Shown here in pieces: positions 16,117 through 24,357 of a stretch of DNA of 64,000 nucleotides. This stretch comes from UMGS1387 sp045539625 (GTDB lineage Bacteria; Bacillota; Clostridia; Oscillospirales; CAG-382): the NCBI GenBank assembly GCA_045539625.1, contig JAZQFS010000028.1:1-64000 (forward strand). The letters are read 5' to 3'. The translations under genes were made by a program, and so were the position numbers. How positions within the stretch are numbered: position 1 is the stretch's first letter; every line of letters begins with the position of its first letter. Under the pieces are notes generated by a model. That model ran no database searches. It was not told the DNA's origin and was given only the letters and a program-made list of their open reading frames with translations.

Positions 16117-17589
16117 TTAGTTGGAAGAAACGCTGTAGTTAGGTGCTTCCTTGGTGATGGAAATGTCGTGAGGATGTGACTCACGTAAACCTGCACCTGT
16201 TATGCGTACAAACTTTGCTTCTTTCTTAAGCTCTTCAACATTATGGCTTCCGCAGTAACCCATACCGCTTCTGAGACCGCCCATAAGCTGGAATACGGTA
16301 TCAGCAAGAACTCCCTTATAAGGCACACGTCCTTCAACGCCTTCGGGAACAAGCTTCTTCTGGTCAGCCTGGAAGTATCTGTCCTTTGAACCGTGTTCCA
16401 TAGCTGCAAGAGAGCCCATACCTCTGTATACCTTAAAGGTTCTTCCCTGATAAAGCTCTGTTTCTCCGGGGCTTTCTTCACAGCCTGCAACAAGAGAACC
16501 AACCATTACAACGTCGCCGCCTGCGGCAATTGCTTTAACAAGGTCACCGCTGTACTTGATACCGCCGTCCGCAATAACTGGAGTGCCTGTCTTTGCTGCT
16601 TCGCAAGCACAGTCATATATTGCAGTTATCTGAGGAACACCGATACCTGCAACAACTCTTGTTGTACAGATAGAGCCGGGACCGATACCAACCTTAACGG
16701 CATCAGCACCTGCTGCAATAAGGTCGTGAGCAGCTTCTGCGGTAGCAATGTTACCTGCAATAAGCTGAATTTCGGGGAATGTGTTCTTAACCTTTTCTAC
16801 GCTGTTGAGAATGTTCTGGCTGTGACCGTGAGCAGAGTCGAGAACAAGCACATCGGCACCCGCTTCAATAAGAGCCTTTGCTCTGTCAAGAACGTCGGGA
16901 GTAGCACCGATTGCCGCCGCACACAAAAGTCTGCCCTTTGAGTCTTTTGCACTGTTGGGGTACTTCTGAACCTTAAGAATATCCTTTGTTGTGATAAGAC
17001 CTGCAAGTACACCGTTTTCATCAACAAGAGGAAGCTTTTCAACTCTTGCACCGTAAAGGATTTCCTTTGCGTCTTCAAGAGTTGTGCCGACAGGAGCCGT
17101 AACAAGGTTATTCTTTGTCATAACATCGCCGATTCTGTCGTTGTAATCCTTTAAGAATCTCATATCTCTGTTGGTGATGATACCAACAAGCTTTTTATTT
17201 TCGTCACAAATCGGAACACCTGAAATGCGGTACTTTGCCATGAGAGCTTCTGCCTCGTAAACATAATTGTCGGGACTGAGGTAGAAGGGGTTGAAAATAA
17301 CGCCGTATTCGCTTCTCTTAACCTTTAAAACTTCATCCGCCTGTCTTTCGATGGACATATTCTTATGAATAACACCGATACCGCCTTCACGTGCTATGGC
17401 AATAGCCATTCTTGATTCGGTAACAGTGTCCATTGCGGCTGTCATAAGGGGGATGTTGAGCTTGATTTTCTTGGTAAGATTTGTTGAAATGTCTATCATT
17501 TTAGGCATTACATCGCTTTTTCTGGGTACAAGCAGTACATCGTCAAATGTAAGACCTTCTTTTACGAACTTATCAGCGTACATTTCCAT
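16117..17589 (-). CDS. guaB: Inosine-5'-monophosphate dehydrogenase
   Basis: IMPDH (490 aa) oxidises IMP to XMP with NAD+, the committed step of guanine nucleotide synthesis. The (beta/alpha)8 barrel is interrupted by two CBS domains at about 100-210. Catalytic Cys308 lies in GIGPGSICTTR, with the IMP-site DGGIKYSGD, the flap GVEGRVPYKG and the C-terminal MGYCGSHNVEELK all intact. Starts MEMYADKFVKEGLTFDDVLL at an ATG with AGAGGA upstream. A strong promoter lies at 17640-17668. Downstream genes follow with short gaps, so the walRK genes may share its transcript. No purine riboswitch is visible. Confidence 0.97.
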   Translation of the reverse strand: MEMYADKFVKEGLTFDDVLLVPRKSDVMPKMIDISTNLTKKIKLNIPLMTAAMDTVTESRMAIAIAREGGIGVIHKNMSIERQADEVLKVKRSEYGVIFNPFYLSPDNYVYEAEALMAKYRISGVPICDENKKLVGIITNRDMRFLKDYNDRIGDVMTKNNLVTAPVGTTLEDAKEILYGARVEKLPLVDENGVLAGLITTKDILKVQKYPNSAKDSKGRLLCAAAIGATPDVLDRAKALIEAGADVLVLDSAHGHSQNILNSVEKVKNTFPEIQLIAGNIATAEAAHDLIAAGADAVKVGIGPGSICTTRVVAGIGVPQITAIYDCACEAAKTGTPVIADGGIKYSGDLVKAIAAGGDVVMVGSLVAGCEESPGETELYQGRTFKVYRGMGSLAAMEHGSKDRYFQADQKKLVPEGVEGRVPYKGVLADTVFQLMGGLRSGMGYCGSHNVEELKKEAKFVRITGAGLRESHPHDISITKEAPNYSVSSN

Positions 17590-17639
17590 AAAATATCGTT
17601 CCTCTCTGATTTTATATAATAGTTTCCGTATTTTAAGGT

Positions 17640-17668
17640 ATTATACTATATTTTTTTATTTTCGTCAA
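17640..17668 (-). promoter_or_regulatory. guaB promoter
   Basis: Minus strand TTGACG (17663-17668), a 17-base AT-rich spacer, TATAAT (17640-17645). It likely drives guaB, the secreted protein gene, walR, walK and the deacetylase gene, as no other good promoter is apparent in that run. Confidence 0.8.
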
Positions 17669-17726
17669 GAGATATTTTTTATTTTCTTTCATTAAATTAA
17701 AAACCGCTGTTGACGGAAAAGAGTTA

Positions 17727-17760
17727 ACAGAAACTGCCCCGCCGTTTTCGGCGAGGCAGT
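17727..17760 (-). terminator. Terminator after thrS
   Basis: Minus strand ACTGCCTCGCCG-AAAA-CGGCGGGGCAGT, a 12-bp stem with one G-U pair, then TTTCTGTT. It lies 17 bases past the thrS stop codon. The U-tail is modest but the stem is very stable. Confidence 0.75.
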
Positions 17761-17777
17761 AAATACAATGTTTTGGA

Positions 17778-19715
17778 TTACAGTGCTTTTGTGGCAATTT
17801 CTTCGTTGATATCCGCAAGGAACTTGTCAAATGCAACAGCGCCCATATCGCCGTTCTTTCTTGAACGTACGGCAACAGCGCCTGCTTCCATTTCCTTGTC
17901 GCCGATAACCAGCATGTAAGGAGCCTTGTCAAGCTGTGCTTCACGAATCTTGTAACCGATTTTTTCATTTCTGTCGTCAAGCTCGCATCTTATGCCGTAA
18001 GCCTTAAGCTTTGCCATAACGCCCTTGGCGTATTCAAGCTGATTGTCGCTGATGGGAAGAATTTTAACCTGTGTGGGTGCAAGCCATGTGGGGAATGCAC
18101 CTGCGTACTTCTCGATAAGAAGAGCAAGGGTTCTTTCGTAGCAGCCGATGCTTGTTCTGTGAATGATGTAGGGACGCTTCTTTGTACCGTCCTTGTCAAC
18201 GTATTCCATACCGAACTTTTCGGCGTTGAACTGGTCAATCTGAATTGTGATAAGGGTATCTTCCTTGCCGTGTACATTCTTAATCTGAATGTCAAGCTTG
18301 GGACCGTAGAAGGCTGCTTCGCCGATACCGATTTTATAGTCAAGACCGATGTTGTCAAGAATCTTCTTCATCATACCCTGAGCTTCGTCCCAGTCAGCCT
18401 CTGTACCGATGTACTTTTCTTTGTTTTCGGGATCCCACTGTGAGAATCTGTAGGAAACGTCCTCGTAAAGACCGAGAGTTTTAAGCATCATGATGGCAAC
18501 CTCAAGACAGCCGCGGAATTCGTCCTCAAGCTGTTCGGGTGTACACATAAGGTGACCTTCGGAAATGGTGAACTGACGAACTCTGATAAGACCGTGCATT
18601 TCGCCGCTGTCTTCATTTCTGAAGAGTGTTGAGGTCTCGGCAAGACGCATGGGCAGGTCTCTGTAGGAGCGTGCTCTGTTAAGATATGCCTGATACTGGA
18701 AAGGACAAGTCATGGGACGAAGTGCAAAGCATTCCTTGCCGTCCTCCTCTTCGCCAAGAACGAACATACCTTCCTTGTAGTGATCCCAGTGACCTGAAAT
18801 CTTGTAAAGGTCGCTCTTTGCCATAAGAGGTGTCTTTGTTCTTACCCAGCCCAGCTCTTCCTCGGTGTCTTCAACCCATCTCTGGAGAGTCTGGATAATC
18901 TTTGTTCCCTTGGGAAGCATAATGGGAAGTCCCTGACCGATGGTGTCAACGGTGGTGAAAATTTCAAGCACACGTCCAAGCTTGTTGTGGTCACGCTTGT
19001 TTGCTTCTTCCTTCATTGCAAGATATGCGTCAAGGTCCGAATTCTTGGGGAATGCAGTACCGTAAATTCTCTGAAGCATCTTGTTCTTGGAGTCGCCGTG
19101 GAGATATGCACCTGTGCACTGTGTAAGCTTTACAGCCTTTAATTTGCCGGTGCTTGTGAGGTGAGGACCTGCACAAAGGTCAACAAATTCGCCCTGTGTG
19201 TAAAGTGTGATTGTGGCACCGTCAGGAAGGTCGTCAACGTGCTCAACCTTGTATACTTCTTTTCTCTCTGTCATAATAGCCTTGGCTTCTTGTTTTGAAA
19301 CCTCGCTTCTTACAACAGGAATGTTTTCCTTGATAATCTTCTTCATTTCCGCTTCGATTTTGTCAAGCACTTCGGGAGTGATTGAAACATTTACGTCAAC
19401 GTCATAGAAGAAGCCCTCGTCTGTTGCGGGACCGAAAGCAAGAACTGCTTCGGGATAAAGGCGCTTAACTGCCTGTGCAAGCACATGAGCGGCGGTGTGT
19501 CTGTAAACCTTCTTGCCGTCTTCATCGTTGAAGGTTACAAATTCAAGCTTTGCATCCTTTTCGATGGGTGTGTTGATTTCGCAAAGCACGCCGTCAAGCT
19601 TCATTGCAAGAGCCGCACGTGATAAACCTTCGCTGATTTTTGCGGCTGCTTCATATCCCTTACAGCCGTTTTCAATCTCTAAAAGATTGCCGTCGGGAAG
19701 TGTCATTTTTAACAT
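17778..19715 (-). CDS. thrS: Threonyl-tRNA synthetase
   Basis: ThrRS (645 aa) charges tRNA-Thr. The N-terminal TGS domain starts MLKMTLPDGNLLEIENG. The editing domain carries RHTAAHVLAQAVKRLYP and DLCAGPHLTSTGK. The class II core has FALRPMTCPFQYQAY, LRLAETSTLFRNEDSG-like motif 2 (seen as MRLAETSTLFRNED) and GCYERTLALLIEK. The anticodon-binding domain ends the protein. The start at 19715 has GGAGG upstream; an in-frame upstream ATG at 19757 falls in the leader terminator region and is rejected. Regulated by a T-box leader. The zinc-binding Cys/His set appears intact. Confidence 0.97.
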   Translation of the reverse strand: MLKMTLPDGNLLEIENGCKGYEAAAKISEGLSRAALAMKLDGVLCEINTPIEKDAKLEFVTFNDEDGKKVYRHTAAHVLAQAVKRLYPEAVLAFGPATDEGFFYDVDVNVSITPEVLDKIEAEMKKIIKENIPVVRSEVSKQEAKAIMTERKEVYKVEHVDDLPDGATITLYTQGEFVDLCAGPHLTSTGKLKAVKLTQCTGAYLHGDSKNKMLQRIYGTAFPKNSDLDAYLAMKEEANKRDHNKLGRVLEIFTTVDTIGQGLPIMLPKGTKIIQTLQRWVEDTEEELGWVRTKTPLMAKSDLYKISGHWDHYKEGMFVLGEEEDGKECFALRPMTCPFQYQAYLNRARSYRDLPMRLAETSTLFRNEDSGEMHGLIRVRQFTISEGHLMCTPEQLEDEFRGCLEVAIMMLKTLGLYEDVSYRFSQWDPENKEKYIGTEADWDEAQGMMKKILDNIGLDYKIGIGEAAFYGPKLDIQIKNVHGKEDTLITIQIDQFNAEKFGMEYVDKDGTKKRPYIIHRTSIGCYERTLALLIEKYAGAFPTWLAPTQVKILPISDNQLEYAKGVMAKLKAYGIRCELDDRNEKIGYKIREAQLDKAPYMLVIGDKEMEAGAVAVRSRKNGDMGAVAFDKFLADINEEIATKAL

Positions 19716-19754
19716 AATTGTGTCCTCCGAATGTATAATAATTTTTATAAAAAA

Positions 19755-19793
19755 CAAATAAAAAACCCCGTACTGATTTTACTCAGCACGGGG
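19755..19793 (-). terminator. T-box leader terminator upstream of thrS
   Basis: Minus strand CCCCGTGCTGA-GTAAAA-TCAGTACGGGG, an 11-bp stem with one G-U pair, followed by TTTTTTATTTG. It competes with the antiterminator formed by the T-box sequence just upstream. Confidence 0.9.
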
Positions 19794-20019
19794 CGACAAT
19801 ACGTACATATTGCCACGGTTCCACCCATGGTTACACCGAAAAGGTGCATCTCTGCTGCCTGTAACGGGGCAAGCCGTTTCCGATTGTTACCTCGGAAAAA
19901 CTCAAAGGGTGGTGAGATCGGTTTTTTGCGGTACTTTCACCGATGTGTACTGCTCTCTTTTGTGTCAATGCTCCGACCGTGTTCCTTTTGTGACGTTTTT
20001 TATATCTGTTACCTTGTAT
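19794..20019 (-). promoter_or_regulatory. T-box riboswitch leader of thrS
   Basis: The minus strand carries the T-box core ATGGGTGGAACCGTGG (19813-19828), where TGGA can pair with the 3' end of uncharged tRNA. Upstream there is an AGAGAGC/GGTGAAAG stem I-like region, and a loop at 19901-19916 containing ACC triplets, a plausible threonine specifier. Together with the terminator at 19755-19793 this is a standard amino-acid-starvation antitermination leader. The exact specifier base-pairing was not modelled. Confidence 0.9.
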
Positions 20020-20025
20020 GTGGCT

Positions 20026-20054
20026 ATTATACACCCCAAAATTTGATTTGTCAA
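20026..20054 (-). promoter_or_regulatory. thrS promoter
   Basis: Perfect consensus on the minus strand: TTGACA (20049-20054), 17-base spacer, TATAAT (20026-20031), immediately upstream of the T-box leader and just past the spo0A stop codon. Confidence 0.9.
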
Positions 20055-20088
20055 GAGGTGATTTTTTCATAATTTTCGCATGGACTTA

Positions 20089-20898
20089 CTATATTACACG
20101 TGACAGAACGGGTTTGTTCTGAGAGAATCGAAGTCTGAGGTTATCGGCAACAAGTGCTATAAACTCGGAGTTTGTGGGCTTGCCTCTTGCGCTTTGAACG
20201 GTGTAGCCGAAGTAAGAATTTATGGTGTCAACATCGCCTCTGTCCCAGGCAACCTCGATTGCGTGTCTTATGGCACGTTCAACACGTGAGGCTGTTGTGC
20301 CGTACTTTTTTGCAACGCCGGGATAGAGCTGCTTTGTTATGGAATTTATAAGCTCTGTGTCATGCATGGTCATAATAATTGCGGTACGCAGATACTGATA
20401 ACCCTTGATGTGAGCAGGCACGCCTATCTGATGAATTATCTTTGTGACCATGGTTTCAAGCTCAACTTCGGGATCGGGCTCCTGCGGACTTACCGCTCTT
20501 TCCTTGTTTTCGGAGACGGTTGAGTGTCTGAGGGCGCTTTCAAGGCGGTTTGACAGTGCCGTATATTCACATGGCTTTATGATGCAGTAGCCTGCTCCTG
20601 CCTCGGCTGCCTCCGTCAGCATTTTGTCGTTGCTTATTGCCGTGACTACAAGGAAAACGGGACAGCTTGCCGCAAGCCTTGCTCTCATTTCGTTCATTAC
20701 CTCAATACCGTCAAGTCTTGGAAGAAGAATGTCAAGTATTACGGCATCCGGCTTTGTCTCTTCAATAATGCGTACTGCCTCACAGCCGTCCTGACAGTCG
20801 CCTACGATGCGGTAGCCTCTTTTGGCGAGAAAGCTTTTAAGCCCGATTCTGAATTCTGCAGATGCGTCTGCGATAACGATGGTTTTGTTTGTGTCCAT
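20089..20898 (-). CDS. spo0A: Sporulation master regulator Spo0A
   Basis: Spo0A (269 aa; the B. subtilis protein has 267). The N-terminal receiver has phospho-acceptor Asp56 in VILDILLPRLDG, the switch Thr in VVTAIS and Lys in IIKPC. The C-terminal Spo0A DNA-binding domain has the hallmark SRVERAIRHAIEVAW and ends NSEFIALVADNLRL. The ATG at 20898 (MDTNKTIVIADASAEF) has AAAGG upstream and gives the family length; longer in-frame starts at 20988 and 20931 are less likely. Odd point: the acidic pocket normally reads Asp-Asp at this place, but here the second Asp is Ala12. It shows the organism can sporulate or descends from sporulators. Confidence 0.95.
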   Translation of the reverse strand: MDTNKTIVIADASAEFRIGLKSFLAKRGYRIVGDCQDGCEAVRIIEETKPDAVILDILLPRLDGIEVMNEMRARLAASCPVFLVVTAISNDKMLTEAAEAGAGYCIIKPCEYTALSNRLESALRHSTVSENKERAVSPQEPDPEVELETMVTKIIHQIGVPAHIKGYQYLRTAIIMTMHDTELINSITKQLYPGVAKKYGTTASRVERAIRHAIEVAWDRGDVDTINSYFGYTVQSARGKPTNSEFIALVADNLRLRFSQNKPVLSRVI

Positions 20899-20978
20899 TT
20901 TTTTCAGCCTTTCTATGTTGATAAATTTCATATTGTCGCGTGCTGTGCCGACGTGAAGGGGGTTGAATCGGCGAGGAC

Positions 20979-21008
20979 AGTTTAGCATGTGTCGGGATTT
21001 GATGTAAA
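20979..21008 (-). promoter_or_regulatory. Possible spo0A promoter
   Basis: Minus strand TTTACA (21003-21008), an 18-base spacer and TAAACT (20979-20984) with TGC before the -10. It is a moderate match about 80 bases upstream of the start. No clear sigma-H promoter or 0A box was found. Confidence 0.35.
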
Positions 21009-21127
21009 TTCAGGTCAAAAAATGTTAACAAAGTCATCTGTTTGTACCGAGACGGTTATAAAAAGGCTGTAAAACAATGGAAAACAGGCTCTTGTTTTGT
21101 CGCAGAAGGTCACAAAACCGCATATTC

Positions 21128-22747
21128 TCAGTACATATTTTCCTTCAAATATCGGCAAATATGTGCTGAAACGACACTTGGCGATAAATTATTCTCAAGG
21201 GTATTATCGCATAAAATGCAGAAAACGTACGTTTTTTCCACACCCCTGTAAAATCCGCAGAACCATTTATGCACATATTCGACACCGTTCCCGTCCTTTC
21301 TTCCCGTCTGAGCGGTTGCGGTCTTTCCTCCCGTCTGCGCTCCTTCGATTTTTGCGGACATTCCCGTACCGTTATTTACACATTCCTCCATCATATTTAC
21401 AAGCAATTGCACCGTTTTGTCCGAAAATACTCGGTATTTTTCCTTTGGAGGGTTGTACTTGCCGCAGCCGTCCTCTATTTGTCCTTCAATTAAGCTTAGC
21501 GGCACACGGTATCCACCGACAGCACAGCTTGTTACGTTTATCATATCCATAGGTGACAGCAACAGGTCGCCTTGACCGAAGGAAATGTTTGCAAGATATC
21601 CGCTGTCCCTGTTGTCGAAAGAAGGAAAATTGCATTTTGCTTCGGTGAGAAAATCTGCTTTTGCCGACTCGTACAGTCCGAGTTTGCGGCAAATCCGTTC
21701 AATACTGTCTGCGCCGATTTGCTGAGCCAACGCAACGTAGTAGCAGTTGCAGGAGTTGGCAAAGGCTTCCTTCATATCAAGCTCTCCGTGTCCCGAAGCT
21801 TTGTGACATCGGAAAACATTGTCGTCTACCTGTATACTTCCCTCACAATTGTGGGTGAAGACGGCAAAGGAAGGCGAAAGCTCAAGTGCGGCGGCGGAAA
21901 CTATGATTTTAAAAACAGAACCGGGGGTATATGAGCTTGCCGCCTTGTTTATCAGTTCGCCTTTGTCCGAGCTGAGATAGTCTTCAAGCCTGCTTGCATC
22001 GTATGACGGAAAGCTGGACAAGGCAAGGATTTCTCCGCTATCCGCCTCGGCAACAATTACAGCGCCGCTTTGAACACTGTCTTCAAGGCTGTTGCAAAAG
22101 AGCTGAAGGTCCTTGTCGATTGTTGTAACGATTCCGTCGCGGGAATTGTATGAGGTATCATCGATGGAAAGAGGCGACATGCTCATTTTCAGTGCATTGC
22201 CGCTGAAGGCGGCTGTGTTTTTTGCATACAGCTTGCCGTACAAAAGCTCGTTATACGCAAGTCTCATTCCCGTAACGCCTCTGTTTTCACGGCTGTAGCC
22301 CAGCAGATGGGGTGCTGTGACAGTGTTTTCGGTATATGTGCTGCAGTAGTATACACCGTCAAGCTTTTCCGTAAGTTTCTCGCCTTTTTCTTTGCTGTCA
22401 ACAGTCACCTTGAAGGGCACTCCCTCGTAAAGCTTTTCTTCAATTTCAGATTGGGAAAGAAACAGAGCTGCCTGTGATATTTCCTGAGAAAACCGACGGT
22501 AATCCTTGCATTGTGCAGGATTAACCATAAGTATACCTGTACACTCATCGTGAGACAAAAGCTGTAAATATCTGTCATAGACAAAACCGCTTCTTTGTGC
22601 AATGTCAAGCCGTGAGGAGTACTGACCGTCAAGCACCGTCATTGCCGTATGCTGCCCTTTTGACAGCACATATAAACGAAGGCACAAAAGCCAGAATAAC
22701 AGCAGAATTGTGCAGTAAAGCACTACGGCACGTCTGTGACACAGCAC
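21128..22747 (-). CDS. SpoVD/FtsI-like penicillin-binding transpeptidase
   Basis: A 539-residue class B penicillin-binding protein with an N-terminal membrane anchor (about 8-28), a short dimerisation region (GVTGMRLAYNELLYG) and a transpeptidase domain. Active-site motifs: SVFK with Ser277 in YTPGSVFKI, SCN at 332-334, and GGKTATAQTG at 473-482. In the third motif the usual Lys-Thr-Gly is Lys-Thr-Ala. It is shorter than SpoVD or PBP2 and has no PASTA domains. The start is a GTG at 22747 with GGAGG ten bases upstream. The gene lies next to spo0A. A sporulation (cortex) or division role is likely but not decided by sequence. Confidence 0.8.
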   Translation of the reverse strand: MLCHRRAVVLYCTILLLFWLLCLRLYVLSKGQHTAMTVLDGQYSSRLDIAQRSGFVYDRYLQLLSHDECTGILMVNPAQCKDYRRFSQEISQAALFLSQSEIEEKLYEGVPFKVTVDSKEKGEKLTEKLDGVYYCSTYTENTVTAPHLLGYSRENRGVTGMRLAYNELLYGKLYAKNTAAFSGNALKMSMSPLSIDDTSYNSRDGIVTTIDKDLQLFCNSLEDSVQSGAVIVAEADSGEILALSSFPSYDASRLEDYLSSDKGELINKAASSYTPGSVFKIIVSAAALELSPSFAVFTHNCEGSIQVDDNVFRCHKASGHGELDMKEAFANSCNCYYVALAQQIGADSIERICRKLGLYESAKADFLTEAKCNFPSFDNRDSGYLANISFGQGDLLLSPMDMINVTSCAVGGYRVPLSLIEGQIEDGCGKYNPPKEKYRVFSDKTVQLLVNMMEECVNNGTGMSAKIEGAQTGGKTATAQTGRKDGNGVEYVHKWFCGFYRGVEKTYVFCILCDNTLENNLSPSVVSAHICRYLKENMY

Positions 22748-22854
22748 CGTGAAAACACCTCCGACGGATTTTTACAGAAAAATTGAAAATAAGTATTCCC
22801 AATAAAAGAAAAATGTGGTACAATAAGATGAAAACAGGTTTTGGAGGAATGAAA

Positions 22855-23409
22855 ATGTATCAATTGCTTGATGTTTCAAAGGGTTTTCTTGAAGCAAGCG
22901 GTATAAAGGAAAATGACGTAGTTGCCGATTTTACCATGGGCAACGGCTATGATACGGAATATCTTTGCAGAAAAGTGCCTTGCGGAAAGGTTTATGCCTT
23001 TGATATTCAGGAGCAGGCGGTGGCAAATACAAAAAAGCGTCTTGCCGAAGCAGGGCTTGACAACGCAGAGATTATCCATGACAGCCACGCAAAAGTGCTT
23101 GATTATATAAAAGAGCCAATAAAGGCAGGAATGTTCAATTTGGGATATCTCCCCGGCGGAGATAAGACAATTCACACAATGCGTGAAAGCACCATGCCTG
23201 CCATTAACGGTGCAATTTCCCTTTTGCAAAAGGGCGGCATACTTGTTATTAATGTATATCCCGGTCATGAGGAAGGCTGTCTTGAAGGACAGATGCTTCT
23301 GGAGGAGCTGTCCAAGCTGTCAAGGTTTGAATACTGCGTGACACATCTTCGCATTATCAACTCCCCCGATGCACCCTTTATCATAGCCGTAGAAAAATAC
23401 GACAAGTAA
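22855..23409 (+). CDS. YtqB-like class I SAM-dependent (rRNA-type) methyltransferase
   Basis: A 184-residue Rossmann-fold methyltransferase. Motif I is VVADFTMGNGYDTEYLCRKV, motif II VYAFDIQEQA, and NLGYLPGGDKTIHT contains the motif IV-like NLGYLPG block typical of the YtqB family. It ends INSPDAPFIIAVEK. The ATG at 22855 is chosen since GGAGG lies seven bases upstream; longer in-frame starts have no suitable site. It is divergent from the penicillin-binding protein gene, with an extended -10 (TGGTACAAT) at 22816-22824. Family members have been described as tRNA or rRNA methylases; the substrate here is not evident. Confidence 0.8.
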   Translation: MYQLLDVSKGFLEASGIKENDVVADFTMGNGYDTEYLCRKVPCGKVYAFDIQEQAVANTKKRLAEAGLDNAEIIHDSHAKVLDYIKEPIKAGMFNLGYLPGGDKTIHTMRESTMPAINGAISLLQKGGILVINVYPGHEEGCLEGQMLLEELSKLSRFEYCVTHLRIINSPDAPFIIAVEKYDK

Positions 23410-23427
23410 CGTAAAACTGCGTTTTTT

Positions 23428-24249
23428 CTAAAAATCGATATATTCTGCGGGGTTTACGCACTCTCCGTCCTTGTAAAGCTCAAAATGCAGATGACTTTCC
23501 TGTGCACTTTCGGCAATGGCTCCCGTTCCCACTCCGCCGATTACCGTTCCTACGCTTACGGCGATTCCTTCCGCAATGCCTTCGGACAAGGGTTGTGAAA
23601 GGTTTGAGTAGACAAGAGCAAAGCCGTCGGGCGTTTCAAGGCGTACGCAGCTTCCGTAAAGGTCGTCTTCGTATATTTTTGTGATTATTCCGCCCTTTGC
23701 CGCTTTTACAAGAGCTCCCTTGTCCACTGCAATGTCAACTCCGCAATGAGTGCGGTAGTCGCCCATTGTCTGAGAGTATACAGGTATATCTACTGAGTGC
23801 TCCACCGTAATAAAGCCGTCGCAGGGCTTGACGAACACATCTTCTCCGAGGTCGGCGTTTGAGGAAAGCTCTTCGATGTTAAGGCTGTCTGCATCGGAGT
23901 TTTCTGTGCCTGAAAGAGCTGTGTTTTCGGCAACGGCCTCGTCGTTTATAACAGATGAATCAACACCCGACGGTGACAGGGACACGGGAAAGTTGGCGTC
24001 AGGCTGTGTTTCGGGAAGAACGGCTGATATTTCGGGCAGAGTAAAATCCTCGGGAATGGACGGAATATCGATTTTTACGTTGTCGAGGCTGTTTTCAAGG
24101 TTTTCGAGCCCGTCTTTGGGTGACAGCATGGAAACTGCGGTGTTTACCGTAACGGCAACGGCAACGGCTGACAGAGCAACGTATACGCCTCCGCTTATCA
24201 ACTGTTTTTTAAGGGTTTTCTTTTGAGAATCTGAGCTTCTTTTTGGCAT
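23428..24249 (-). CDS. SpoIIQ-like membrane-anchored M23 (LytM) protein
   Basis: A 273-residue protein with one N-terminal transmembrane helix (GGVYVALSAVAVAVTVNTAV), a long acidic low-complexity spacer and a C-terminal LytM domain. Both metal-ligand motifs are present: HCGVDIAV (His-x3-Asp) and SHLHFEL (His-x-His). B. subtilis SpoIIQ lacks the first His, whereas clostridial SpoIIQ retains it, so this one may bind zinc. The architecture and proximity to spo0A suggest the forespore engulfment protein SpoIIQ. A general cell-wall peptidase is the alternative. The ATG at 24249 follows AAAGGA. Convergent with the methyltransferase gene, separated by 18 bases. Confidence 0.7.
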   Translation of the reverse strand: MPKRSSDSQKKTLKKQLISGGVYVALSAVAVAVTVNTAVSMLSPKDGLENLENSLDNVKIDIPSIPEDFTLPEISAVLPETQPDANFPVSLSPSGVDSSVINDEAVAENTALSGTENSDADSLNIEELSSNADLGEDVFVKPCDGFITVEHSVDIPVYSQTMGDYRTHCGVDIAVDKGALVKAAKGGIITKIYEDDLYGSCVRLETPDGFALVYSNLSQPLSEGIAEGIAVSVGTVIGGVGTGAIAESAQESHLHFELYKDGECVNPAEYIDF

Positions 24250-24357
24250 ATATATCTTTCCTTTCATTGGATTCATGTCATATTTTTCTCAGGTTCCCGT
24301 GCGTTTATACATACCGTTTGGATTTTTTACTTATAAATACAGAAAAGAGGGATAGTA

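Noticed and set aside
17590..17777. Purine riboswitch before guaB
   Set aside because: No conserved purine aptamer loops are present; the region holds a consensus promoter and the thrS terminator only.
21083..21120. GTTTTGT/ACAAAAC hairpin downstream of the penicillin-binding protein gene
   Set aside because: Weak 7-bp AT stem without a U-tail; not convincing as terminator.
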